64,000 nucleotides of DNA, from the NCBI GenBank assembly GCA_001298545.1, contig LJCX01000029.1, positions 186,001 to 250,000 on the forward strand. The letters run 5' to 3'. The position numbers and the translations under genes are program-made. The notes below the pieces were generated by a model. It did not search any database. It had not been told where the DNA came from and saw nothing but the letters and a program-made list of their open reading frames with translations. Shown one piece after another: positions 34,304-44,435 of the stretch. Numbering within the stretch: position 1 is the stretch's first letter; each line of letters starts with the position of its first letter. The stretch is from Actinobacteria bacterium OV320 (GTDB lineage Bacteria; Actinomycetota; Actinomycetes; Streptomycetales; Streptomycetaceae).

Positions 34304-35596
34304 ATGTCCCGAGAGTCCGAGGCCGATCCGTCAGGGGAAGACGTGCTCCCCGGTGCACTTCCGGGTGCGCTGCCCGGCGCCCTTCCCGGCACCTTGCCGG
34401 AGGCGCTGCGCGCAGAGCTCGTGGCCTTCCGCCGCGACATGCACATGCACCCCGAGCTCGGCAACCAGGAGTTCCGTACGACGGCCGCGATCAAGGCCCG
34501 CCTGGAGAAGGCGGGCCTCGAGCCGCGCGTACTCGCCGTAGGGACCGGCCTCATCTGTGACATCGGGACCGTGGGCGGAGGGGGCGTGGCGGGCGCCGGG
34601 GCCGACGGGGTGCCCGTCCTCGCGATGCGCGCCGACATCGACGCGCTGCCCATCCCGGACACGAAGACCGAGTGCGCGTACCGCTCGACGGTGCCGGACC
34701 GCGCGCACGCCTGCGGGCACGACGTGCACACCACCGTCGTCCTCGGCGCCGGACTCGTCCTCGCCGAGCTGCACCGGCAGGGCCGGCTCCCGCGGCCCGT
34801 GCGGCTGATCTTCCAGCCCGCCGAGGAGGTGCTGCCCGGCGGTGCAGCCGACGCCATCGAGGGCGGGGCGCTGGACGGGGTCGGACGGATCATCGCCGTG
34901 CACTGCGACCCGCGGGTCGACGCGGGCAAGGTCGGGCTGCGCGAGGGTGCCATCACCTCCGCCTGCGACCGGCTGGAGATCTCGCTGGACGGGCCCGGCG
35001 GCCACACCGCCCGCCCGCACCTGACGACGGACCTAGTGACCGCCGTCGCCCGGGTCGTCACCGACGTGCCCGCGCTGGTCGGCCGTCGCGTCGACACCCG
35101 GGCCGGGCTGGCCGTCACCTGGGGCCGGATCGAGAGCGGCCACGCGCCGAACGTGATCCCGCAGCACGCCGAGCTCTCCGGGACCGTCCGCTGCCTGGAC
35201 ATCGAGGCATGGCGGCAGGCCCCGGACATCGTCGTCGCGGCGATCGACGAGGTCGCCAACCTGCACCGGGCCAAGTCGGAGATCAACTACGTGCGGGGTG
35301 TCCCGCCCGTCGTCAACGACGGCGACGTCGCCGGGCTGCTGCGGGACGCCATGGTCGTCCGGCGCGGCGAGACGGCCGTGGAGAGCACCGAACAGAGCCT
35401 CGGCGGCGAGGACTTCTCCTGGTACCTCGAGCGGGTGCCGGGCGCGATGGCCCGGCTCGGGGTCCGCCCGCCCGGCGAGCGCACGGTGCGCGATCTGCAC
35501 CAGGGCGACTTCGACGCGGACGAGTCGGCGATCACCGTCGGCGTGGAGCTCTTCACGGCGGCCGCGCTGCTGGACGCGGCGACCCGCGCCCACTGA
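34304..35596 (+). CDS. M20-family amidohydrolase
   Basis: 430 residues; GTG 34292 is an alternative start. Zinc-dependent aminoacylase/IAA-amino-acid hydrolase-like. The N-terminus has a GALPGALPGTLPEAL repeat. Domain: FRRDMHMHPELGNQEFRTT, LAMRADIDALPIPDTK, HACGHDVHTTVVLGA, IFQPAEEVLPGGAADAI, the dimerisation domain starting ISLDGPGGHTARPH, and GGEDFSWYLERVPGAM. The metal ligands (H in CGHDVH, E in PAEE, H in GGHTARPH) are present. Substrate unknown; lies directly before the nucleoside transport genes but lacks their palindrome. Confidence 0.9.
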   Translation: MSRESEADPSGEDVLPGALPGALPGALPGTLPEALRAELVAFRRDMHMHPELGNQEFRTTAAIKARLEKAGLEPRVLAVGTGLICDIGTVGGGGVAGAGADGVPVLAMRADIDALPIPDTKTECAYRSTVPDRAHACGHDVHTTVVLGAGLVLAELHRQGRLPRPVRLIFQPAEEVLPGGAADAIEGGALDGVGRIIAVHCDPRVDAGKVGLREGAITSACDRLEISLDGPGGHTARPHLTTDLVTAVARVVTDVPALVGRRVDTRAGLAVTWGRIESGHAPNVIPQHAELSGTVRCLDIEAWRQAPDIVVAAIDEVANLHRAKSEINYVRGVPPVVNDGDVAGLLRDAMVVRRGETAVESTEQSLGGEDFSWYLERVPGAMARLGVRPPGERTVRDLHQGDFDADESAITVGVELFTAAALLDAATRAH

Positions 35597-35790
35597 GGCG
35601 ACTCCGGCGCGGCGACTCCGGCGAGGGAAGCCGGCGGGGGAATCCGGGCGAAGGGGTGTCGGGCGAAGGGGTGCCGGAAAGGCGCCCCTTCGTCCCCTTG
35701 TGTCACCCACCCGTAACCCCGGGGACGCGCTTGTAACCCCGCGTCGGCACGAATCGATAACGGCCCGGAGAAACCCCGTTCCCCTCCGCT

Positions 35791-35804
35791 TCTACGCGCG
35801 TTAC
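35791..35804. promoter_or_regulatory. Nucleoside-regulon palindrome, site A
   Basis: TCTACGCGCGTTAC, 112 bp before the first BMP lipoprotein gene. The 14-mer is identical to site B. The core ACGCGCGT is a palindrome; the flanking right arm differs by one base from the perfect form at sites C, D and E. Confidence 0.7.
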
Positions 35805-35915
35805 TGTGCGCCGGAATCGCCACCGGGAAAGGCTTGTCGGGGAGCCCCTCCTGAACGGCGCCACCAAGGGGAAGCGGGCCGGTCACGGCGCCGTGGGGAT
35901 GAAGGGGTGCTTGCT

Positions 35916-36992
35916 ATGCGTCTGATATCTCGGAAGACGAGATTCTCCCGGGCCGCGGTGACCGTCGCGGTCGTCGCGCTCGCCGCCGCCGGCTGCGGGA
36001 AGTCCAGCAACGACTCGGGGTCGAGCGACTCGGAATCCAGCAGCGGCGGCTACTCGGGCAAGGGCATCGGCCTCGCGTACGACATCGGCGGCAAGGGCGA
36101 CCAGTCCTTCAACGACGCCGCCTACGCCGGTTTCCAGAAGGCCGAGAAGGAATTCAAGATCGGCGGCCAGGACATCGAGCCGCAGGACGGCGAGTCCGAC
36201 GCGGACAAGGTGCAGCGCCTGACCCAGCTCGCCCAGGCCGGCTACAACCCGGTGATCGGCGTCGGCTTCGCCTACGCGCCGGCCGTCAAGGAGGTCGCCG
36301 CCAAGTTCCCGAAGATCACCTTCGGGATCATCGACGACGAGCAGATCCAGGCGAAGAACGTCGCCGACATGGTCTTCCACGAGGAGCAGGCCTCGTACCT
36401 GGCCGGTGTCGCCGCCGCCAAGGCCAGCAAGAAGGCGCACATCGGCTTCATCGGCGGCGTGGACATCCCGCTGATCCACAAGTTCGAGGCCGGTTACGTC
36501 CAGGGCGCCAAGTCGGTCGACCCGAACATCAAGGTCGAGTCGCAGTACCTGACCGAGACCGCCCAGGAAGGCGGCTTCTCCAGCCCCGACAAGGGCAAGG
36601 ACGCGGCGAGCGGTCAGATCGAGGCGGGCGCCGACGTCATCTACCACGCGGCCGGCCTCTCCGGTCAGGGCGTGATCACCGAGGCCGCGGCCAAGAAGGT
36701 GTGGGCCATCGGCGTCGACTCCGACCAGTACAGCCAGAGCGCGCTGGCGGCGTACAAGGACTACATCCTCGGCTCGGCGCTGAAGAACGTCGGCGGTGCC
36801 GTCTACGACCTCGTGAAGTCCGTCCACGCGGGCAAGCCGCTGTCCGGCGTGGTCCGCGGCAGCCTCTCCAACGACGGTGTCGGATTCGCCGACAGCAACC
36901 CGAAGTACAAGGCGATGACGGACGTCGTCGCGGCCGTCGACAAGGCCAAGCAGGACATCATCGACGGCAAGATCACGGTAAACACCAAGTAA
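35916..36992 (+). CDS. BMP-family nucleoside-binding lipoprotein 1
   Basis: 358 residues. Lipoprotein signal: basic MRLISRKTRFSRAA, a hydrophobic core and lipobox AAAGCGK, then a Ser-rich tether. The BMP domain starts GIGLAYDIGGKGDQSFNDAAYAG and includes PQDGESDADKVQRLTQLAQAGYNPVIGVGFAYAPAVKEVA, VFHEEQASYLAGVAAAKAS, FIGGVDIPLIHKFEAGYVQGA and WAIGVDSDQYSQSALAAYKDYIL. This family (PnrA/BmpA) binds purine nucleosides outside the membrane for an ABC importer. A terminator follows, and the next gene is a close paralogue. Confidence 0.92.
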   Translation: MRLISRKTRFSRAAVTVAVVALAAAGCGKSSNDSGSSDSESSSGGYSGKGIGLAYDIGGKGDQSFNDAAYAGFQKAEKEFKIGGQDIEPQDGESDADKVQRLTQLAQAGYNPVIGVGFAYAPAVKEVAAKFPKITFGIIDDEQIQAKNVADMVFHEEQASYLAGVAAAKASKKAHIGFIGGVDIPLIHKFEAGYVQGAKSVDPNIKVESQYLTETAQEGGFSSPDKGKDAASGQIEAGADVIYHAAGLSGQGVITEAAAKKVWAIGVDSDQYSQSALAAYKDYILGSALKNVGGAVYDLVKSVHAGKPLSGVVRGSLSNDGVGFADSNPKYKAMTDVVAAVDKAKQDIIDGKITVNTK

Positions 36993-37052
36993 CGGCCCGA
37001 AACCCGTTCCGACCGGCTCCGGCTACGCCCTTCCGAGCGTCCTTGCAGCCCA

Positions 37053-37081
37053 TACGCCCCTTGCCTCCCGCAAGGGGCGTA
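37053..37081 (+). terminator. Terminator after BMP lipoprotein 1
   Basis: TACGCCCCTTGC-N5-GCAAGGGGCGTA, a perfect 12-bp stem, 60 nt after the stop codon. Separates the two lipoprotein transcripts. Confidence 0.8.
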
Positions 37082-37156
37082 CTGCTGTCCGTAACCTTGA
37101 CCGCGACTGTGGCCACAGCTCGGTAACGGACCGGACAGAAGGGTTTTTCCGTCTGG

Positions 37157-37170
37157 TCTACGCGCGTTAC
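37157..37170. promoter_or_regulatory. Nucleoside-regulon palindrome, site B
   Basis: TCTACGCGCGTTAC, identical to site A, 54 bp before the second BMP lipoprotein gene and 75 bp after the terminator. Confidence 0.7.
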
Positions 37171-37224
37171 GCTGCGGCGGAACCAGCGCCTGGTTTGGGC
37201 GCTTGCACAAAGGAGTCAAGTTCC

Positions 37225-38277
37225 ATGCGCCGGGTGTCCCGAATCGCGGTTGCGGGTGTTGCCACCGCAGCTCTCGCCGTGACCGTTTCCGCTTGCGGAA
37301 GCTCCTCCACGTCGTCCTCCTCCTCCGACAGCAGTGACAAGAACCTGGGCCTCGCGCTCGCGTACGACGTCGGTGGCAAGGGCGACCAGTCCTTCAACGA
37401 CGCCGCCACGGCCGGCCTGGACAAGGCCGACAAGGAGTTCGGCTACAAGTCCACCGCGGTCGAGCCGCAGGACGGCGAGTCCGACGCGGACAAGGTGCAG
37501 CGCCTGGAGAGCCTTGCCAAGCAGGGCTACAACCCGGTGATCGGCGTCGGCTTCGCCTACGCGCCGGCCGTCAAGGAGGTCGCGGCCAAGTACCCGAAGA
37601 CCACCTTCGGCATCGTCGACGACGAGCAGATCAAGGCCGACAACGTCGCCGACCTCGTCTTCCACGAGGAGCAGGCCTCCTACCTCGCCGGTGTCGCCGC
37701 CGCCAAGGCCACCAAGACCAACACCGTCGGTTTCGTCGGTGGCGTGGACGTCCCGCTGATCCACAAGTTCGAGGCCGGCTTCAAGCAGGGCGTCGAGGAC
37801 ACCAAGAAGGGCGTCACGGTCAAGTCGCAGTACCTGACCGAGACCGCCGCCGAGGGTGGCTTCTCCAGCCCCGACAAGGGCGAGAGCGCCGCCGAGGGTC
37901 AGATCGACGCCGGTGCGGACGTCGTCTACGCCGCCGCCGGTCTGTCCGGTCAGGGTGTCATCAAGGCCGCCAACGCCCACAAGGTGTGGGCGATCGGCGT
38001 CGACTCCGACCAGTACAAGCAGGACGCGCTGAAGGCGTACAAGGACTCGATCCTCACCTCGGCGATGAAGAACGTCGAGGGCGCGGTCTACACGCTGGCC
38101 AAGTCCGTCGAGGACGGCAAGCCGGCGACCGGTGTCGTCCGCGGCAGCCTCGAGAACGGCGGCGTGAGCGTGTCGGACTCGAACCCGGCCTTCGCGAGCA
38201 ACACCGCGATCCAGGACGCGATCAAGAAGGCCGAAGAGGGCATCAAGAACGGCACCATCACGGTGAAGACCTCCTGA
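37225..38277 (+). CDS. BMP-family nucleoside-binding lipoprotein 2
   Basis: 350 residues; AAAGGAG 9 nt before ATG 37225. Signal MRRVSRIAVAGVATAALAVTV with lipobox SACGS and a long Ser/Thr tether. The BMP domain is close to lipoprotein 1 over its whole length (GGKGDQSFNDAATAGLDKADKEF; VGFVGGVDVPLIHKFEAGF; WAIGVDSDQYKQDALKAYKDSIL). Recent tandem duplication is likely. Two binding proteins could widen the substrate range of the one ABC transporter downstream. Confidence 0.93.
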   Translation: MRRVSRIAVAGVATAALAVTVSACGSSSTSSSSSDSSDKNLGLALAYDVGGKGDQSFNDAATAGLDKADKEFGYKSTAVEPQDGESDADKVQRLESLAKQGYNPVIGVGFAYAPAVKEVAAKYPKTTFGIVDDEQIKADNVADLVFHEEQASYLAGVAAAKATKTNTVGFVGGVDVPLIHKFEAGFKQGVEDTKKGVTVKSQYLTETAAEGGFSSPDKGESAAEGQIDAGADVVYAAAGLSGQGVIKAANAHKVWAIGVDSDQYKQDALKAYKDSILTSAMKNVEGAVYTLAKSVEDGKPATGVVRGSLENGGVSVSDSNPAFASNTAIQDAIKKAEEGIKNGTITVKTS

Positions 38278-38338
38278 CCTTCTGTCAGAGGCCTTGGCCA
38301 ATGGAGCGCTGTAATGGCAGCGTTACGGCCACGGAACC

Positions 38339-38368
38339 GGGCGCGGGAAGGATGTCCTCCCCGCGCCC
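38339..38368 (+). terminator. Terminator after BMP lipoprotein 2
   Basis: GGGCGCGGG/CCCGCGCCC, 9-bp outer stem, with an inner AGGA-TG-TCCT stem. 62 nt after the stop codon. Confidence 0.65.
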
Positions 38369-38482
38369 CGTTCGCGCGGCAGAATGCTCGGAACGGATCG
38401 AGACCTGATCAGGATGGCCCCATGGCGGCTATCAAGATCATTCAAGTTCGACCCGATCCGGGCACTATTTAAAGCAGGGGCG

Positions 38483-38494
38483 CTACGCGCGTAG
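38483..38494. promoter_or_regulatory. Nucleoside-regulon palindrome, site C
   Basis: CTACGCGCGTAG, perfect 12-bp palindrome, 29 bp before the ATC start codon proposed for the ABC ATPase. Gives the transporter core its own regulated promoter. Confidence 0.75.
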
Positions 38495-38523
38495 AGCGGC
38501 CCCTTTCCCAAGGAGAGTGCGCC

Positions 38524-40227
38524 ATCGACGCGTCCAGCAGCCCTCCGCTCACCGCACAGTCGACGATCGCGGTAGAGCTGGCGGGGATCACCAAGCGCTT
38601 CCCCGGTGTCGTCGCCAACCACGACATCCACCTCGCCGTCCGCAAAGGCACCGTGCACGCCCTCGTCGGCGAGAACGGCGCCGGCAAGTCGACGCTGATG
38701 AAGATCCTCTACGGCATGCAGAAGCCGGACGAGGGCACCATCGCGATCGACGGCGAGCAGGTGAGCTTCTCCAGCCCCGCCGACGCCATCGCACGCGGCA
38801 TCGGCATGGTCCACCAGCACTTCATGCTGGCCGACAACCTGACCGTCCTGGAGAACGTGGTGCTGGGCAGCGAGAAGCTGTACGGCATCGGTGGCAACGC
38901 CCGTAAGAAGATCAAGGAGATCTCCGACCGCTACGGGCTCGGCGTGCGCCCCGACTCCCTGGTCGAGGACCTCGGGGTCGCCGACCGCCAGCGCGTGGAG
39001 ATCCTCAAGGTCCTCTTCCGCGGCGCCAAGACCCTCATCCTCGACGAGCCGACCGCCGTGCTCGTCCCCCAGGAGGTCGACGCGCTCTTCGACAACCTGC
39101 GCGAGCTGAAGTCCGAGGGCCTGTCCGTCATCTTCATCTCCCACAAGCTGGGCGAGGTGCTGTCCGTCGCCGACGAGATCACCGTCATCCGGCGCGGTAC
39201 GACCGTCGGCACGGCCGTCCCCGCCGAGACGACCCCGCGCCAGCTCGCCGAGATGATGGTCGGCAGCGAGCTGCCCACCCCGGAGACCGCCGAGTCCACG
39301 GTCACCGACAAGCCCGTCGTCCAGGTCTCCCACCTCACCGTGTACGCCAGCGGCGGCGCCTCCCTGGGCATCGAGGCGGAGCCCACGGCCGGCGGGGTCA
39401 GCGGCATGATCTCGCCCGAGGTCGCTCTCGGCGGCGAGGTCAAGAAGGCACTCGACGACGTCAGCTTCACCATCCACGCCGGTGAGGTCATGGGCATCGC
39501 CGGCGTGGAGGGCAACGGCCAGACCGAGCTGATCGACGCACTGATCGGCACGAAGCACGCCGACTCCGGCACCATCGCCTTCCTCGGCGAGGACATCACC
39601 CCCTGGAACACGCGCAAGCGGCGCGAGTCCGGCGTCGGCTACATCCCCGAGGACCGCCACCGCCAGGGTCTGCTCCTGGAGGCGCCCCTCTGGGAGAACC
39701 GCATCCTCGGCCATGTCACCGAGGCGCCCAACGCCAAGGGCTTCTGGCTGAACATCAAGGGCGCCCAGGCCGACACCCGCCGGATCGTCGAGGAGTACGA
39801 CGTCCGCACCCCCGGCATCGACGTCACCGCCGCGTCGCTCTCCGGCGGCAACCAGCAGAAGCTGATCGTCGGCCGCGAGATGAGCCACAACCCGAAGTTC
39901 CTGATCGCCGCCCACCCCACCCGGGGTGTGGACGTCGGCGCCCAGGCCCAGATCTGGGACCGCATCCGCGAGGCCCGCCGCGAGGGCCTGGCCGTGCTGC
40001 TGATCTCCGCCGACCTCGACGAGCTCATCGGCCTGTCGGACACCCTGCGCGTGATCTACAACGGCACGCTGGTCGCGGACGCGGACCCCGCCACCATCAC
40101 CCCGGAGGAGCTCGGCTCCGCCATGACCGGCGCCGCGTCCGGTCACCTGGAACACGTGGACGAAGAACGCGCGGACGACGCGGAAACCACCGAGGAAGCT
40201 GCCGGTCCGGAGGACGAGGCCCGATGA
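38524..40227 (+). CDS. Nucleoside ABC transporter ATPase, probable ATC start
   Basis: 567 residues, two fused ABC domains (sugar/nucleoside importer type). Domain 1: VELAGITKRFPGVVAN, Walker A GENGAGKSTLMKIL, signature-like LGVADRQRVEILKVLF, Walker B LILDEPTAVL. Domain 2: GVEGNGQTELIDAL in place of Walker A, as usual for this family, signature LSGGNQQKLIVGREM. Between the in-frame stop at 38470 and GTG 38653 there is no ATG, GTG or TTG. GTG 38653 would cut off the first 43 residues up to just before Walker A. AAGGAG at 38510-38515 is 8 nt from ATC 38524, which I take as the start. Overlaps the permease gene by ATGA. Confidence 0.85.
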   Translation: MDASSSPPLTAQSTIAVELAGITKRFPGVVANHDIHLAVRKGTVHALVGENGAGKSTLMKILYGMQKPDEGTIAIDGEQVSFSSPADAIARGIGMVHQHFMLADNLTVLENVVLGSEKLYGIGGNARKKIKEISDRYGLGVRPDSLVEDLGVADRQRVEILKVLFRGAKTLILDEPTAVLVPQEVDALFDNLRELKSEGLSVIFISHKLGEVLSVADEITVIRRGTTVGTAVPAETTPRQLAEMMVGSELPTPETAESTVTDKPVVQVSHLTVYASGGASLGIEAEPTAGGVSGMISPEVALGGEVKKALDDVSFTIHAGEVMGIAGVEGNGQTELIDALIGTKHADSGTIAFLGEDITPWNTRKRRESGVGYIPEDRHRQGLLLEAPLWENRILGHVTEAPNAKGFWLNIKGAQADTRRIVEEYDVRTPGIDVTAASLSGGNQQKLIVGREMSHNPKFLIAAHPTRGVDVGAQAQIWDRIREARREGLAVLLISADLDELIGLSDTLRVIYNGTLVADADPATITPEELGSAMTGAASGHLEHVDEERADDAETTEEAAGPEDEAR

Positions 40228-41342
40228 AGAAGTTCGACAAGGAGCGCGTGCTCCTCGCGGTGGCCGGCCCGGTCATCGCGCTCGTCGCGGCGATCCTGCT
40301 GACCTCGGTCGTGCTGATCGCCTCGGGCAAGAGCCCGATCGAGCCGTACACGCTCATGCTGGAGCAGGCCGGCTACTCCGACGTCCAGGTCCTGATCGTC
40401 AACCAGGCCTCGATGTACTACATCGCCGCCCTCGCGGTCGCCATCGGCTTCCGCATGAACCTGTTCAACATCGGCGTCGACGGCCAGTACCGCCTCGCCG
40501 CGATGATGACCGCCGTGGTCGGCGCGAACATCGCCCTGCCGTCCTTCCTCCAGATCCCGCTGCTGCTCCTGGTCGGCGTCCTCACCGGCGCCTTCTGGGC
40601 CGGCATCGCGGGCGTCCTGAAGGTCACCCGCGGAGTCAGCGAGGTCGTCGCGACGATCATGCTGAACGCGATCGCCACCAGCGTCATCGGCTACCTCACC
40701 CTCGACGACATGTGGGGCGTGCAGGTCGGCAACAACAACACCACCGGCATCATGAAGGACTCCGGCTGGGTGCCCGGCATCGACCTCGGCGCGGACGTCG
40801 GCGAGATCTACGGCCTGGTCTTCCTCGCCATCGCGCTCGGCATCGTCTACTGGGTCGTCCTCAACCGCACCCGCTTCGGCTTCGACCTGCGCGCCACCGG
40901 TGAGTCCGAGACCGCCGCCGCGGCCTCCGGCGTCGACGCCAAGAGGATGGTCCTGACCGCCATGCTCATCTCCGGCGGCATCGCGGGCCTCTCCGGCCTG
41001 CCCCTGCTGCTCGGCGACGCGCACACCTACAGCCTGAGCTTCCCCACGGGCCTCGGCTTCACCGGCATCACCATCGCCCTGCTCGGCCGCAACAACCCGG
41101 TCGGCATCGCCTTCGCCGCGCTCCTGATCGCCTTCCTCGACAAGGCCTCTCCCGCCCTCGACTACGCGACCCCGGTCGCGTACGAGAAGGAGATCGCCAC
41201 GATCATGCAGGGCCTCATCGTCTTCGCGGTCGTCATCTCGTACGAGGCCGTACGCCAGTGGGGTCTGCGCCGTCAGCAGAAGCGCGTCGGCGCCGAGCTC
41301 GCCGCCGCCGCCCAGAACACCAAGAAGGAGGTGACGGTCTGA
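40224..41342 (+). CDS. Nucleoside ABC transporter permease 1
   Basis: 372 residues, branched-chain amino acid/nucleoside permease family (NupP/YufP-like). About ten membrane helices, beginning VLLAVAGPVIALVAAILLTSVVLI. Motifs: FRMNLFNIGVDGQYRLAAMM, GVLKVTRGVSEVVATIMLNAIA (the cytoplasmic loop that contacts the ATPase), RATGESETAAAASGVD and LGFTGITIALLGRNNPVGI. Start overlaps the ATPase stop (ATGA) and the stop overlaps the next start (TGATG). Confidence 0.93.
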   Translation: MKKFDKERVLLAVAGPVIALVAAILLTSVVLIASGKSPIEPYTLMLEQAGYSDVQVLIVNQASMYYIAALAVAIGFRMNLFNIGVDGQYRLAAMMTAVVGANIALPSFLQIPLLLLVGVLTGAFWAGIAGVLKVTRGVSEVVATIMLNAIATSVIGYLTLDDMWGVQVGNNNTTGIMKDSGWVPGIDLGADVGEIYGLVFLAIALGIVYWVVLNRTRFGFDLRATGESETAAAASGVDAKRMVLTAMLISGGIAGLSGLPLLLGDAHTYSLSFPTGLGFTGITIALLGRNNPVGIAFAALLIAFLDKASPALDYATPVAYEKEIATIMQGLIVFAVVISYEAVRQWGLRRQQKRVGAELAAAAQNTKKEVTV

Positions 41343-42604
41343 TGAGCACCACGACCATCGCCAAGCCGCAGGCGAAGCAGCCCGGCAAGGGCGGCCGCAA
41401 AATCTCGCTCCCGGTCCTCCTGCTGATCATCGCGGGCGTTCTGGTGCTGACCTCCGTCGTCCGCCTCATCACCGGCGCGGACGGCATCACCTCCACCGGC
41501 CAGATGTCCACGGCGCTGCGCCTCGCCGTGCCGATCGGCCTCGCCGGTCTCGGCGGTCTGTGGGCCGAACGCGCGGGCGTCGTCAACATCGGCCTCGAGG
41601 GCATGATGATCCTCGGCACCTGGTTCGGCGCCTGGGCCGGCTACCAGTGGGGTCCGTGGACGGGCGTCGCCTTCGGCATCATCGGCGGCGCGCTCGGCGC
41701 CGTCCTGCACGCCGTCGCGACCGTCACCTTCAACGTGAACCACATCGTCTCCGGTGTGGCCATCAACATCCTGGCCCTCGGCACCACCCGCTACCTGTCG
41801 AAGTTCACCTTCGAGAACGCCGACGGAGGCTCCGCCAAGCAGTCCCCGCCGATCGACTCGCTGGGCACCTTCGACGTGCCGGGCCTGTCGAGCTGGCTGG
41901 ACACGCTCAACGAGAAGCACTGGTTCCTGATCTCGGACGTCGCAGGACTGGTCGGCGGTCTGATCACCGACCTGTCGCCGCTCACCGTCGTCGCCGTCGC
42001 CCTCGTCCCGGCCACCTGGTGGGTGCTGTGGCGGACCGCCTTCGGCCTGCGGCTGCGGTCCTGCGGCGAGAACCCGGTGGCCGCCGAGTCCCTCGGCGTC
42101 AACGTCTACAAGTACAAGTACATCGCCGTGATCATCAGCGGTGGCTTCGCCGGTCTCGGCGGCGCGTTCCTGTCCATCGTGGCCTCGAACGTCTACCTCG
42201 ACGGCCAGACCGCGGGCCGCGGCTACATCGGTCTCGCCGCGATGATCTTCGGCAACTGGATGCCGGGCGGCCTCGCCCTCGGCGCGGGCCTGTTCGGCTA
42301 CACCGACAGCCTCAACCTGCGCGGCGGCACCACCAACGTGCACGCGCTGATCCTGCTCCTCGCGATCGTCCTGGTGTTCGGCGCGGCCTACCTGGCATGG
42401 CAGAAGAAGTACGTCCCCGCCGTCGTCACCGCGCTGATCTCGGCCCTGATGTTCGTCTGGTACCTCGGCACGGACGAGGTCCCGCGCCAGGTCGTCACGG
42501 CTGCGCCGTACGTCGTCACCCTGCTGGTGCTCTCGCTCTCCGCCCAGTCCCTCAGGATGCCCAAGGCGGACGGCATGCCGTACCGGAAGGGGCAGGGCAA
42601 GTGA
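41342..42604 (+). CDS. Nucleoside ABC transporter permease 2
   Basis: 420 residues, NupQ/YufQ-like partner permease. About ten helices starting LPVLLLIIAGVLVLTSVVRLI. Family motifs: GLWAERAGVVNIGLEGMMILG, TFNVNHIVSGVAINILALG, RSCGENPVAAESLGVNVYKYKYIAVIISGGFAGLGG and GRGYIGLAAMIFGNWMPGG. It has a longer central loop (ENADGGSAKQSPPIDSLG). Coupled on both sides: TGATG with permease 1, GTGA with cdd. Confidence 0.93.
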   Translation: MSTTTIAKPQAKQPGKGGRKISLPVLLLIIAGVLVLTSVVRLITGADGITSTGQMSTALRLAVPIGLAGLGGLWAERAGVVNIGLEGMMILGTWFGAWAGYQWGPWTGVAFGIIGGALGAVLHAVATVTFNVNHIVSGVAINILALGTTRYLSKFTFENADGGSAKQSPPIDSLGTFDVPGLSSWLDTLNEKHWFLISDVAGLVGGLITDLSPLTVVAVALVPATWWVLWRTAFGLRLRSCGENPVAAESLGVNVYKYKYIAVIISGGFAGLGGAFLSIVASNVYLDGQTAGRGYIGLAAMIFGNWMPGGLALGAGLFGYTDSLNLRGGTTNVHALILLLAIVLVFGAAYLAWQKKYVPAVVTALISALMFVWYLGTDEVPRQVVTAAPYVVTLLVLSLSAQSLRMPKADGMPYRKGQGK

Positions 42605-43017
42605 CCCCGCCCGCCGCCGGATCAGCCGACACGGTCGACTGGGAGAAGCTGCGTACGGTGGCCCGGGACGCCATGTCCCGGGCGTACGCCCCGTACTCCG
42701 GCTTCCCGGTCGGCGTGGCGGCCCTCGTCGACGACGGCCGCATCGTCTCGGGCTGCAACGTCGAGAACGCCTCCTACGGGATCGGCCTGTGCGCGGAGTG
42801 CGGGCTGGTCTCGGAGCTCCAGAACACCGGAGGCGGCCGGCTGACGCACTTCACCTGCGTGGACGGCCGTGGCGAGATCCTCGTCCCGTGCGGCCGCTGC
42901 CGCCAGCTGCTCTACGAGTTCGGCGGCCCGGAGCTGCTGCTGGAGACGCCGGCGGGCATCCTGCCGCTGGCCGAGATGCTCCCGCAGGCCTTCGGCCCGG
43001 GTCACCTCACCAAGTAA
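42601..43017 (+). CDS. cdd: Cytidine deaminase
   Basis: 138 residues. Hydrolyses cytidine or deoxycytidine to uridine or deoxyuridine plus ammonia. Zinc site: GCNVENASYGIGLCAECG (Cys and catalytic Glu) and PCGRCRQLL (two Cys). The AYAPYSGFPVG motif near the N-terminus is typical. GTG start overlaps the permease stop as GTGA. Its place at the end of the transporter operon gives intake directly coupled to deamination. Confidence 0.95.
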   Translation: MTPPAAGSADTVDWEKLRTVARDAMSRAYAPYSGFPVGVAALVDDGRIVSGCNVENASYGIGLCAECGLVSELQNTGGGRLTHFTCVDGRGEILVPCGRCRQLLYEFGGPELLLETPAGILPLAEMLPQAFGPGHLTK

Positions 43018-43021
43018 GTCC

Positions 43022-43058
43022 CGCGCGGCCCCTCTGACTGGCGCAGAGGGGCCGCGCG
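43022..43058 (+). terminator. Terminator after cdd
   Basis: A perfect 15-bp stem (CGCGCGGCCCCTCTG / CAGAGGGGCCGCGCG) with a 7-nt loop, followed by ATTT. It should end or attenuate the transporter-cdd transcript before deoA. Confidence 0.88.
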
Positions 43059-43118
43059 ATTTCCGGAACGTCTTGTCGCACCACCGTGCACCCCCCGGTG
43101 CACCACGGAAGGAAAGCC

Positions 43119-44402
<1,284 letters not shown>

Positions 44403-44435
44403 CGGGACCGCCCGGCGGCGGATCGCCCGCTTTCG

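Noticed and set aside
43086..43103. GTGCAC-N6-GTGCAC before deoA as a regulon operator
   Set aside because: It is a different sequence from CTACGCGCGTAG and appears once; kept only as a possible hairpin.
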